A DNA stretch of 49,102 bases, from the NCBI RefSeq assembly GCF_003932785.1, contig NZ_RQYT01000018.1:1-49102 (forward strand). The letters are read 5' to 3'. The notes beneath the pieces were generated by a model. The model ran no database searches and was not told the DNA's origin. It worked only from the letters and a program-made list of their open reading frames with translations. Made by a program: the position numbers and the translations under genes. How positions within the stretch are numbered: position 1 is the first letter of the stretch; every line of letters starts with the position of its first letter. This DNA comes from Arachnia propionica (GTDB taxonomy: Bacteria; Actinomycetota; Actinomycetes; Propionibacteriales; Propionibacteriaceae). This document shows positions 15,370-23,529 of this stretch, piece after piece.

Positions 15370-15689
15370 CAGATCAACTCGTCGATGACCTTCTTGAGCG
15401 CATTCTTCGACTTGCCCCCCGACAGGGACTGCTCGACGCGTCCCCCCTTGAAGAACTGCAGGGTCGGCAGGGACAGGATCCCCTGCTGGGCGGCGAGCCC
15501 CGGCTCAGCGGAGGTGTCGACCTTCACGAAGGCCACCTGCCCCTCGTACTCGCGGGCCAGCTCGTCGATGATCGGTGCCAGCTGCTTGCACGGGCCGCAC
15601 CAGTCGGCCCAGTAGTCCACCACGACGGGGATGGGTGACAGCAGCACCTCGTCGGCGAACTGTGCCTCGGTGATGTTCTTGACGCTCAT
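15369..15689 (-). CDS. trxA: Thioredoxin
   Basis: A cytoplasmic disulphide reductant of 106 residues with the WCGPCK active site (C31, C34), the buried Asp in VVVDYWADW, the conserved KVDTSAEPGLA and the cis-proline in SLPTLQFFKGG. A strong AAGGAGAG precedes the ATG. It lies 17 bp downstream of trxB, which encodes its reductase, and overlaps the following gene by ATGA. Length and motifs are normal. Confidence 0.96.
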   Translation of the reverse strand: MSVKNITEAQFADEVLLSPIPVVVDYWADWCGPCKQLAPIIDELAREYEGQVAFVKVDTSAEPGLAAQQGILSLPTLQFFKGGRVEQSLSGGKSKNALKKVIDELI

Positions 15690-15706
15690 TGTTCTCTCCT
15701 TGGAGC

Positions 15707-16639
15707 TCAGGACTCGTGGGCGGCCAGCCAGCGCTCGGCGTCGAGAGCTGCTCGGCAGCCGGACCCGGCGGCGGTGATCGCCTGACGGTAGGTGTGGTCG
15801 ACGAGGTCGCCGCAGGCGAACACCCCGTCGAGGTTCGTGGCCTGCGAGCCCTCACGTACGAGCACGTAGCCGCCCTCATCGAGGTCGACCTGGCCCTTGA
15901 CCAGCTCGTTGCGGGGGTCGTGCCCGATGGCGACGAACACCCCGGCCGCCTCGACGTCGCGGGTCTCGCCGGTGTTCACGTCGCGGAGGGTGACGGACTC
16001 GACCTTCGAGTCGCCGTTGATGGATTCGACGACGGAGTTCCAGGCGAAGCTCAACTTCGGGTCCTTCTCGGCGCGATCCGCCATCACCTTCGAGGCGCGC
16101 AGCTCGTCGCGGCGGTGCACCAGCAGCACCGAGGAGCCGAAGCGGGTGAGGAAGGTGGCCTCCTCGACCGCCGAGTCACCGCCGCCGACGACGACGATCG
16201 GCTTGTCACGGAAGAAGGCCCCGTCGCAGGTGGCGCACCAGCTGACGCCGCGCCCGGACAACGTGGCCTCGCCGGGGACCCCGAGTTCCCGGTAGCCGGA
16301 GCCCATCGCGAGGATGACGGTGCGGGCCTCCCACACCTTCCCGGCGGAGTCGGTGACCTTCTTGACAGGACCGGTCAACTCGACCTGCTCGACGTCGTCG
16401 GTGATGAGCTGCGCACCGAACCGTTCCGCCTGGGCCCGCATGTTGGTCATGAGGGTCGGCCCCATGACGCCCTCGGGGAAGCCCGGGAAGTTCTCCACAT
16501 CGGTGGTGTTCATCAGGGCGCCGCCACTGCTGAACGCCCCCTCGAACACGACGGGGTTCAGGGCCGCCCGGGCAGCGTAGATGGCGGCGGTGTATCCGGC
16601 GGGGCCGGACCCGATGATGATCAATTCGTGAACGCTCAT
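15707..16639 (-). CDS. trxB: Thioredoxin reductase
   Basis: An NADPH- and FAD-dependent flavoprotein that reduces thioredoxin. The 310-residue protein has the FAD-binding [10 protein letters not shown] motif (10-19), the redox-active CATC (C135, C138), the NADPH motif [10 protein letters not shown] and the C-terminal FAD-binding [12 protein letters not shown]. It begins at an ATG after TTGAGGGG and is the first gene of the trxB-trxA-membrane protein-aminotransferase-ligase string. Assignment is firm. Confidence 0.96.
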   Translation of the reverse strand: MSVHELIIIGSGPAGYTAAIYAARAALNPVVFEGAFSSGGALMNTTDVENFPGFPEGVMGPTLMTNMRAQAERFGAQLITDDVEQVELTGPVKKVTDSAGKVWEARTVILAMGSGYRELGVPGEATLSGRGVSWCATCDGAFFRDKPIVVVGGGDSAVEEATFLTRFGSSVLLVHRRDELRASKVMADRAEKDPKLSFAWNSVVESINGDSKVESVTLRDVNTGETRDVEAAGVFVAIGHDPRNELVKGQVDLDEGGYVLVREGSQATNLDGVFACGDLVDHTYRQAITAAGSGCRAALDAERWLAAHES

Positions 16640-16667
16640 GTTCCCCTCAACGTCTGGTGTCGCCAGA

Positions 16668-18152
16668 TCATTCTACGTGTGTCGACGCATCGGAGGACCT
16701 GGAGCCCTGCATCGCGGCCCGCGGCACAGTCAGGAAAGCGACGACAAGGGTTCCCGTCCCCAGCCACATCGCGACGGATGAGGCGTGGGCGAGGCCGTCC
16801 GGGGAGGCCTCGCCGATCGGTGTACCTGCCAGCACCGCACCCATGACGGTGCCGCCGACGGCGGAACCGATCGCCGCCCCGACCTGCCGGATCGTCGACT
16901 GGAGCGCCGAGCCCTGGCCGGATGTGTCGATGGGCACGTCGTGGAGGACCAACGAGGTCAACTGCGCGGCGGCGAGCCCCAGCCCGATCCCGTAGGGCAG
17001 CATCGCGGCGGTCAGCCACAGCGGGGAGGCGGCCCGCTGGATGGCGACGGCGGTGGCGGCCAGGCCCACGACCTCCAGCGCCAGCCCCAGCTGCACCACC
17101 CGTCGCGTGCTGAGCCGCATGGCGAGGAACCGGGCGGCCCCGCCGGAGACGAAGGCGCCGAGCGCCATCGCCATGAGCACGAGCCCCGCGGTGAGCGGGT
17201 CGGCCCCCATGCCCGTGACGAGATGGATCGGCAGGACGAAGATGAGGATGTACTCGCCCACCTGGACGAGGGCCGCGGTGAGGTTCCCCGTCGCGAAGGT
17301 CGGGATGCGGAACAGGGACAGGGTCACCAGGTGCGGCAGGTCGCGGCGACGGTGCTCGCGCAGCACGAACCACACCAGCACCGCGAGGCCGACGAGGATC
17401 GCGACGGGGGCCGGGGAGACGGGCGCGTCGAGCCCCCAGGTGAGGTTGCCGACGCGGAGTTCCTGGCGGGGACGCCACCAGCCGAGGTCGGTGCCCTCGA
17501 TGAGCCCGAAGATCAGCGAGCCGAAGCCGATGGCTGACAGCAGTGGGCCGAACGGCTCCAGCGGGGTGCTGTGCTGGCTGCGGGTCTCCGGGACGACCCG
17601 CCAGGCCGCGGCCATGACCGCCAGCCCGAGCGGCAGGTTGACCCAGAACACCCAGCGCCAGTCGGCGACGTGGGTGAGCCAGCCCCCGACGAGGGGGCCG
17701 AGCGCGGCGGCCCCGGCCATGACGGCCCCCCAGATCCCGAACGCGGTGGCCCGGTGGGGGCCGCGGAAGGTGGCGTTGACGGTGGAGAGGGTGGCGGGGA
17801 GGATCATCGCGCCGCCGACCCCCTGGATGGCGCGTCCGGAGATGAGCGGGGCGGGCCCCGTCGCCAGACCGCCGAGGATGGAGCCGGCGATGAACAGGGC
17901 CATCCCGATGAGCAGCATGCGTCGTCGTCCGTACCGGTCGCCGAGGCGCCCGAAGGTCAGCAGCAGGGCCGCGAAGACGACGGAGTACAGCGAGTTGACC
18001 CACTGCCCGCCGGTGAGGCCGAGGCCGAGGTCGTCGATGATGGTGGGCAGGGCCACCCCGACGATGGTGCCGTCGATGACGATGACGGCGAGCGCCGCCG
18101 CGAGCACCCACAGCCCGAGCCAGGTGCGGAGGGTGGGGGCCTGGGGATCCAT
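16668..18152 (-). CDS. MFS multidrug exporter, DHA2 (EmrB/QacA) type
   Basis: A 494-residue membrane transporter with about 14 hydrophobic segments, the count expected of the DHA2 family. Motif A is seen as [11 protein letters not shown] after helix 2, and the helix 1 motif is [16 protein letters not shown]. It is probably a proton-driven exporter of a drug or metabolite; the substrate cannot be told. I chose the ATG at 18152 after GAGGAG; an in-frame start at 18206 would add 18 charged residues. A TetR gene is divergent, 156 bp away, and probably represses it. Confidence 0.88.
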   Translation of the reverse strand: MDPQAPTLRTWLGLWVLAAALAVIVIDGTIVGVALPTIIDDLGLGLTGGQWVNSLYSVVFAALLLTFGRLGDRYGRRRMLLIGMALFIAGSILGGLATGPAPLISGRAIQGVGGAMILPATLSTVNATFRGPHRATAFGIWGAVMAGAAALGPLVGGWLTHVADWRWVFWVNLPLGLAVMAAAWRVVPETRSQHSTPLEPFGPLLSAIGFGSLIFGLIEGTDLGWWRPRQELRVGNLTWGLDAPVSPAPVAILVGLAVLVWFVLREHRRRDLPHLVTLSLFRIPTFATGNLTAALVQVGEYILIFVLPIHLVTGMGADPLTAGLVLMAMALGAFVSGGAARFLAMRLSTRRVVQLGLALEVVGLAATAVAIQRAASPLWLTAAMLPYGIGLGLAAAQLTSLVLHDVPIDTSGQGSALQSTIRQVGAAIGSAVGGTVMGAVLAGTPIGEASPDGLAHASSVAMWLGTGTLVVAFLTVPRAAMQGSRSSDASTHVE

Positions 18153-18308
18153 CAGGGCTCCTCGGGTGCGGCGAGTCGGGGGACACAGGGAATCTACCCG
18201 CGTCATGCTCCTTGGACAGGCAGGCTGAGCCGTGCGGGCAGTGCCGTTCTTCCGCGATTTGGGGACGTCCCTCTACAATCGGTCGCCAACGGACCTGGAA
18301 GGAGCACC
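18153..18308. promoter_or_regulatory. Divergent promoter region of MFS gene and tetR
   Basis: This 156-bp gap separates two divergent start codons. TACAAT near 18274 is a reasonable -10 for tetR, with only a poor -35 (TTCCGC-like). No clear long palindrome is visible, so the TetR operator is not pinpointed. Confidence 0.4.
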
Positions 18309-18908
18309 GTGCCGAAGATCGCAGCCCCCACCGTCGCCCAGCACCGGGCGATGGTGCAGCGTCGCCTCGTCGACGCCGCCGAGGAGATCATGCGTTCCGG
18401 TGAGCCGGAGAAGCTCACCGCGGGGCTGGTCACCCAGGCAGCCGGGATCGCCCGGAACAGCATCTACCGCTACGTCGACTCCGTCGATGACCTGCGCGGG
18501 CTGGTGCTGGAACGCTACCTACCAGCCTGGCTCGACGCGGTGGAGGCGGAACTGGAGCCCCTCGACGACCCGAGGCAGAGGATCGTGGCGTGGGTGGCGG
18601 CGAACATCCGTCAGGCCTCCGTGACCGGTCACGGCTGGCTCATGACCCTCTCCCACGGCATCACCCCCTCGCCCGCCACGCAGCGGGTCATGGACAAGGC
18701 GCACCGGGTGATGCGCGACGTGCTGAGCCAGGCGTGGGGCAGCCTCGTGCCCGACCCGGCCCGCTGCGTCGTCGCCGCCGGCCTGACCCGGGGCGTGCTG
18801 GAGTCGGCGTTCCGGCAACTCGATGCCGGCACCCCCGTCGACCTGGTGCTGGAGATCGCCGAGCGTGCCACTGCCGGCCTCGTCGCGGGGATCGCAGACG
18901 CCGGGTGA
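18309..18908 (+). CDS. TetR-family transcriptional regulator
   Basis: A 199-residue regulator with an N-terminal helix-turn-helix (LTAGLVTQAAGIARNSIYRY, about residues 37-56) and a ligand-binding helical C-terminus. The start is GTG at 18309 after GGAAGGA. The divergent MFS exporter is its likely target. Its stop overlaps the GTG of a truncated azlC, so regulator and azlC were once one transcription unit; the regulator may originally have controlled branched-chain amino acid or related export. Confidence 0.87.
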   Translation: MPKIAAPTVAQHRAMVQRRLVDAAEEIMRSGEPEKLTAGLVTQAAGIARNSIYRYVDSVDDLRGLVLERYLPAWLDAVEAELEPLDDPRQRIVAWVAANIRQASVTGHGWLMTLSHGITPSPATQRVMDKAHRVMRDVLSQAWGSLVPDPARCVVAAGLTRGVLESAFRQLDAGTPVDLVLEIAERATAGLVAGIADAG

Positions 18909-19117
18909 CGGTTCGGGTCGCCGTGTGGCGGATGGCGGCATCCGTCAGTGTCGCGACGGGGGCCTACGGGATCTCGTTCGGAGCGCTCGCCGTGGCCGCG
19001 GGGCTCGACGTGTGGCAGACGATGGCGCTGAGCCTCCTGATGTTCAGCGGCGGCTCCCAGTTCGCCTTCCTCGGGGCACTCGGGGCGGGTGGCCCTGCCG
19101 CGGCCGGGGCGGTCCGT
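18905..19117 (+). pseudogene. Truncated azlC (branched-chain amino acid exporter)
   Basis: The first 70 or so codons match the start of AzlC permeases: ATGAYGISFGALAVAAGL, then LSLLMFSGGSQFAFLG. About two thirds of the usual protein, and the usual azlD partner, are missing. After about 19117 the frame stays open but reads unrelated sequence and then the antisense of the next gene. The GTG overlaps the tetR stop. A 19-bp dispersed repeat lies about 100 bp past the break, so the loss may be linked to a repeat-mediated deletion. Confidence 0.7.
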
Positions 19118-19215
19118 GGGGTGGATGCCGTCAGCCAACCGTACCGCCAAGGCGTCCGGCCAGGAGGGGCAGCGCTGTCTCCGGATCATCCCCGTCGGCC
19201 TCCTCAGCACGCTGA

Positions 19216-19234
19216 TTCGCCTGCCTTACGACGG
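19216..19234. repeat. Solitary copy of the dispersed 19-bp repeat
   Basis: TTCGCCTGCCTTACGACGG is the exact reverse complement of 32974-32992 in the array before the alpha-galactosidase gene. It sits between the broken azlC and the 3' end of the peptidase gene. Confidence 0.75.
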
Positions 19235-19282
19235 ATCGCCGTCCTGGAGGGTCGTGTCGGGTTGCTGGTCCGACCTCGTGTC

Positions 19283-21391
19283 TCACCCGCCGATCGTGTG
19301 GGTGAGGAACGTCCAGATGAGGGCGTTCATCCGTGCCGCCTGCGCATTGTCCGCGGCGCCGCCGTGGCCGCCCTCCATGTTCTCCCAGTAGCGGACGTTC
19401 GCGCCCAGCCCCTCCAGCGCCGCCGTCATCTTGCGGGCGTGGCCCGGATGGACGCGGTCGTCGCGGGTCGAGGTGGTGATGAGCACTGCCGGGTAGTCCA
19501 CCGTCTCGTCGAGCAGGTGGTAGGGGCTGAACGTGCGGATGAAGTCCCAGTCGCTGGAATCCGGGTCGCCGTACTCCGCCACCCACGACGCCCCCGCCAG
19601 CAGATGCGTGTACCGGCGCATGTCGAGCAGCGGCACCTGGATCACCACCGCCCCGAACAGGCCCGGGTAGGTGGTGAGCATGTTGCCCGCCAGCAGGCCG
19701 CCGTTCGACCCGCCCTGGCAGGCCAGCCGCTCCCGCGTCGTCACCCCGCGGGCGACGAGGTCCCGCGCCACCGCAGCGAAGTCCTGGTAGGCGCGGTACC
19801 GGTGCTGCTTCAGGGCGGCCTGGTGCCAGGCCGGACCGTACTCGCCGCCGCCGCGGATGTTCGCCACGGCCAGGGTGCCGCCCCGCTCCAGCCACGCCTT
19901 GCCGCTCAGCGGCCCGTAGCTGGGGGTCAGTGAGATCTCGAAGCCGCCGTAGCCCTGCAGCAGGGTCGGGCTCTCCTCCGCAGGCCTCGGATCGACGGGG
20001 CCGATCTGGAAGTACGGCACCCGCGTCCCGTCGTCGCTCATCGCGAAGTGCTGGGTGACCGCGAGCCCGGTCGCGTCGAAGTGGGACGGCTCCGCCTTCA
20101 GCTGCTCCAGCGGCGACGGCGCCTCGCCCGCCAGCATGGGGGTGAGATCCGTGAGGTACAGGGTCGGCGGCTGCAGGAACCCGCTGGCCACTACTTGGAC
20201 GACGTTGTTGATGGCCGCGTCGCTGGGGATCGCCTCCACCGTGCCGGGCAGGTCCCGGTGGATGGGCTCCGCCCGCCAGCCGTCGTCGCCGGGGACGAAG
20301 ACGGTGAGGGAGGTGCGGACGTCCTCCTGCGCAACCACGACGATGAGGTCGCGGGTGGGGAACCAGTCGGCCAGGGACGTGGTCTCGGTGGGGGTGAACA
20401 GCACCGTCGCGCGTGGGAGCTGCCCCTGCCAGCCGGGCAGGAACGACCGCAGCGGCGCCACCGCCAACGACCCGGCGGGGAGCCGCACCCCGTCGACCTC
20501 GAAGTCGGTGCGGGGCGCGAGCAGCAGCAGGTCACGGTGCGGGTGGGCCTGGCAGTCGGCGGGCACGTCGATGAGGGTGGTGCTGCCGTCGTCGTCGAGC
20601 AGCAGCAGGTCGTTCTCGTAGAAGGAACGGATGCGGTAGATCCAGTCGCGCTCGTGGCCGGGGCTGTCCTCGTGCCAGGCGGCCGCCTGCATGTCGGTGG
20701 GGGCGGCGGTGTAGAGCAGCTCCGCCGAGTCGAGGGGGGTGCCGCGACGCCACCGACGCACCTGCAGCGGGTAGCCGGAGGTCGACAGGGTGCCCGGCCC
20801 GAAGTCGTGGGTGACCAGGACGGTGTCACGGTCCACCCAGTCGAGGTTCCCCTTCGCCTCGGGACGCTCGAAGCCGCCCTCGGCCACCGGGACGAACCGC
20901 TTCTCCACGAGGTCGAACTCACGGCTGACATCCGCGTCGGAGCCGCCGTGGGAGAGGTCGACGATGACGTGACGCCACGGCTCCCCCTCCGCCGGGCGCA
21001 GCACCGACGCACCGTGCCACACCCAGTCCTGCCCCTCGACCTCGTTGAGGGCGTCGACGTCGATGAGGACCTCCCACTCCGGGTCGTCGGTGCGGAACGA
21101 CTCCGGGGTGGTGCGTCGCCACAGGCCACGTGGATGCTCCGCGTCGGTCCAGAAGTTGTAGAGGTGATCGCCGCGACGCTTCACGTGCGGGATGCTGGCC
21201 GGAGAGTCCAGGATCCGCTTCAGCTGGGCGGCGAGCTCCGTCACCTCGCCGTCGGCGTCGAGCTCACCCTCGGCGTGCGCATTGTGGTTGCGCACCCAGG
21301 CGAGGGTCTCCTCGCCGGTGACGTCCTCCAGCCACAGGTGCGGGTCGACGGTGCCGTCGGGGCTGGGCAGGGCCGCGTTGCGCTCACTCAT
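19283..21391 (-). CDS. Prolyl oligopeptidase family serine peptidase (S9A)
   Basis: A 702-residue peptidase: an N-terminal seven-bladed beta-propeller (about 30-430) gating a C-terminal alpha/beta-hydrolase. The triad is visible: nucleophile S562 in GGSNGG, D645 in TRDDRVHPGH, H676 in EGGHGG. Such enzymes cut short peptides, often after proline. There is no signal peptide, so it is probably cytoplasmic. I chose the ATG at 21391 (MSERNAALPSPDG), because the open frame upstream runs antisense through the hydratase gene. It follows the hydratase gene by 19 bp on the same strand. Confidence 0.9.
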   Translation of the reverse strand: MSERNAALPSPDGTVDPHLWLEDVTGEETLAWVRNHNAHAEGELDADGEVTELAAQLKRILDSPASIPHVKRRGDHLYNFWTDAEHPRGLWRRTTPESFRTDDPEWEVLIDVDALNEVEGQDWVWHGASVLRPAEGEPWRHVIVDLSHGGSDADVSREFDLVEKRFVPVAEGGFERPEAKGNLDWVDRDTVLVTHDFGPGTLSTSGYPLQVRRWRRGTPLDSAELLYTAAPTDMQAAAWHEDSPGHERDWIYRIRSFYENDLLLLDDDGSTTLIDVPADCQAHPHRDLLLLAPRTDFEVDGVRLPAGSLAVAPLRSFLPGWQGQLPRATVLFTPTETTSLADWFPTRDLIVVVAQEDVRTSLTVFVPGDDGWRAEPIHRDLPGTVEAIPSDAAINNVVQVVASGFLQPPTLYLTDLTPMLAGEAPSPLEQLKAEPSHFDATGLAVTQHFAMSDDGTRVPYFQIGPVDPRPAEESPTLLQGYGGFEISLTPSYGPLSGKAWLERGGTLAVANIRGGGEYGPAWHQAALKQHRYRAYQDFAAVARDLVARGVTTRERLACQGGSNGGLLAGNMLTTYPGLFGAVVIQVPLLDMRRYTHLLAGASWVAEYGDPDSSDWDFIRTFSPYHLLDETVDYPAVLITTSTRDDRVHPGHARKMTAALEGLGANVRYWENMEGGHGGAADNAQAARMNALIWTFLTHTIGG

Positions 21392-21410
21392 GGACCCGAG
21401 TCTAGAGCGG

Positions 21411-22328
21411 TCAGTACGCGAAGACCTCGTCAACGAACTCCGTCGGGACCTCCTCCAGCGTCGACCAGCGCCACCTCGGCTGATTGTCCTTGTCGACGAG
21501 GAGTGCGCGGACGCCCTCCACGAAGTCGACGGGCAGCATCCGCTCTGCGAGGCGTAGATCCTGGTGAAGGACCCCGTTGTGGTCGAGGGTCGCGGCGCGG
21601 CGCAGCGCCCGCATCGACACATGCACGGCGAACGGCGAGCGGGCCCGCAGGTCCCGGGCCGCCTGCTGCGCATCCGGGTGGGGGTGCTCGGCGAGACGAC
21701 GCGCGATCTCCACCACGTCGTCGCCGACGTAGCAGTCGTGCAGCCACTGCTCGCCCATGAGGGAGGTGGGCAGGTCGCCGTCGGCGGACTCGTCGGCCAG
21801 CCCCATCGCGAGGGCGTCGCCGCCGCCGATCTCCGACGCCGTCAGCGCCATGTGCACGCCGAGCGGCCCGGCCTTCGACAGCCACCGCATCACCCCGGCA
21901 TCGGGGAAGAAACCGATCTTCGTCTCCGGCATGGCGAGCCGCGACGAGGCGTCGACGATCCGTCGATCCGCGCCGACAGCCATGCCCAGCCCGCCGCCCA
22001 TCGTGATGCCGCGCATGTGGACGGTCATGTGCTTCGGGTACTGGGCGATGATGAGGTCGAGGAGGTACTCAACCTCCAGGAAGTGCAGCCAGGCCGCGTT
22101 GCCGGTGAGCAGGGAGGCCAACTCCCGGACATCCGCCCCGGCGCAGAACCCCCGCTCACCGGAGCCGGTGAGGACCACCTCGCGCACCTCGTCGTCGCGC
22201 GCCCAGCCGTCGAGGGCGGCGCGGGCCGCCTCCAGCATCTCCAGGTTGAAGGCGTTGATGGCGCGGGGGCGGTTGAGGCTGAGTGTGGCCACACCGTCGA
22301 CGACGGAGGTCGCGATGAGTTCAGTCAT
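21411..22328 (-). CDS. Enoyl-CoA hydratase / 3-hydroxyisobutyryl-CoA hydrolase-like
   Basis: A crotonase-fold protein of 305 residues. It has the oxyanion-hole segments CAGADVRELA and HMRGITMGGGLGMAVGADRRI, and PETKIGFFPDAG, a motif typical of 3-hydroxyisobutyryl-CoA hydrolases and their ECH_2 relatives. The C-terminal extension with RADFVEG-type sequence (LPVDFVEGVRALLVDK) also fits that group. The expected role is valine or acyl-CoA breakdown; enoyl-CoA hydratase activity is the alternative. The start ATG is at 22328. It probably shares a transcript with the peptidase gene downstream. Confidence 0.82.
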   Translation of the reverse strand: MTELIATSVVDGVATLSLNRPRAINAFNLEMLEAARAALDGWARDDEVREVVLTGSGERGFCAGADVRELASLLTGNAAWLHFLEVEYLLDLIIAQYPKHMTVHMRGITMGGGLGMAVGADRRIVDASSRLAMPETKIGFFPDAGVMRWLSKAGPLGVHMALTASEIGGGDALAMGLADESADGDLPTSLMGEQWLHDCYVGDDVVEIARRLAEHPHPDAQQAARDLRARSPFAVHVSMRALRRAATLDHNGVLHQDLRLAERMLPVDFVEGVRALLVDKDNQPRWRWSTLEEVPTEFVDEVFAY

Positions 22329-22387
22329 GGTCAAAAGCCTAGATGCTCGGGACTGACTGCGGCGAGAGTTTGCGCAGTGTTGGTCGA

Positions 22388-23359
22388 TCAGTCCCTCCCC
22401 AGGCCGGGGCGGAGGCGGTCGAGGACGGCGCGGGCGGTCTCCTCGTCGATGACGAGATCCGTCGCGACCCCGGCCCGCATCGCGCCCAGCACGGCGGCGG
22501 CCTTGGCGGGGCCGCTGACGGCGCAGATGCGGCGCGGCAGCTGCCGGAGCTCGTCGGGGGTCATGCCGGTGGCGCGGAGATTGAGGGGGACGTCGCCCCA
22601 TGAGCCGTCCTCGCGGACCATGACGGTGCAGACATCGCCGACGACGTGGGCGCCGTCGAGGGCAGCGAGGTCGTGGCTGTCGAGGTAGTTGGCGGAATAG
22701 ACGTGACTCTGGAGTTCGGAGGTGAGGCTGCCCACCCCAAACACGGCCACCGTGCACGAGGCGCGGGCCGAGAGCATGTGGCGGGTGGAGCGTTCCCGCC
22801 ACATGGCGGCGCGGGTGGCGGGGTCGTCGAAGAAGGCGGGCAGGGCCAGCAGCTGTTCCTCACCGCGATAGGCGGTGGCGAATCGTTGCAGGATGGAACC
22901 CACGTAGGGAAGGCCGGTGGTGCGTTCGTTGGCGCCGCCGTTGAGGCCCACGATGCGCACCCCGCTGAGGTCCCGGGGTTTGAGCTGGGAGGCGATGGCG
23001 GCGGTGGTGGTGCCCCAGGCGACGCCGATGGTGTCGCCGTCGTGGACGCAGTCGTCGAGGAGCCGGGCGGCGACCTTGGCGACGTGGTCGAGGCGGATGA
23101 CGGAGCTGGAGCCGGGGCGGACGCTGACGACGTGGGCCTGGACGCGGAAGTTCTTCTCGAAGAGGGAGGAGATGCGGCTCAGGGGGCGTTCCGGGTCGAC
23201 GATGGTGATGCGGATGAGGCCGCGGTCGCGGGCCTCCTTGAGCAGGCGGGAGACGGTGGAGCGGGAGACGCCGAGCTGATGGGCGATGGCGTCCATCGTC
23301 TCCGACTGCACGTGATACAGCCGGGCGACGCGAAGCAGTAGTTCGGTGTCGCGTTCCAT
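22388..23359 (-). CDS. SorC/DeoR-like sugar-binding transcriptional regulator
   Basis: A 323-residue regulator with an N-terminal helix-turn-helix (TMDAIAHQLGVSRSTVSRLLKEAR, about 21-44) and a C-terminal SorC effector domain (GDTIGVAWGTTTAAIAS, VRIVGLNGG). SorC proteins bind sugar phosphates or related metabolites. Its target is unclear: the divergent neighbour is an ATPase gene, and the sugar genes at 27297-32733 are 4 kb away. A 10-bp inverted repeat (23351-23360 / 23398-23407) spans its start codon and may be an autoregulatory site. Confidence 0.85.
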   Translation of the reverse strand: MERDTELLLRVARLYHVQSETMDAIAHQLGVSRSTVSRLLKEARDRGLIRITIVDPERPLSRISSLFEKNFRVQAHVVSVRPGSSSVIRLDHVAKVAARLLDDCVHDGDTIGVAWGTTTAAIASQLKPRDLSGVRIVGLNGGANERTTGLPYVGSILQRFATAYRGEEQLLALPAFFDDPATRAAMWRERSTRHMLSARASCTVAVFGVGSLTSELQSHVYSANYLDSHDLAALDGAHVVGDVCTVMVREDGSWGDVPLNLRATGMTPDELRQLPRRICAVSGPAKAAAVLGAMRAGVATDLVIDEETARAVLDRLRPGLGRD

Positions 23360-23407
23360 GGGGCTCCTTAGCCGACGGGGTGTCCTCGACCTTACGTCAT
23401 GGAACGC
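23351..23407. promoter_or_regulatory. Inverted repeat across the sorC start
   Basis: GCGTTCCATG at 23351-23360 and CATGGAACGC at 23398-23407 are perfect inverted copies separated by 37 bp. The left arm includes the regulator's start codon. It could be an operator pair or mRNA structure; it could also be chance. Confidence 0.35.
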
Positions 23408-23440
23408 CCGCGCATCGGTTGCGCGAACAGGATGAGCAGT

Positions 23441-23528
23441 CAGCGAATCGCAGGCCAGCCTACAGCGAATCGTAAGTCCTAGTGCAGCGAATCGTAGGCC
23501 GGGGTGCAGCGAAATGTTAATGTTGTTG
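23441..23528 (+). repeat. Four 22-bp iterons before the ATPase gene
   Basis: CAGCGAA starts at 23441, 23463, 23485 and 23507, an exact 22-bp period. The first three continue TCG(C/T)A; copies 1 and 3 share CAGCGAATCG.AGGCC, copy 2 has AAGTCC in place of AGGCC, and the fourth decays into AATGTTAATG. The last unit ends next to the start codon at 23530. A spacing of two helical turns puts all copies on one face of the DNA, as in operator arrays or plasmid-type iterons. Confidence 0.85.
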
Positions 23529-23529
23529 G

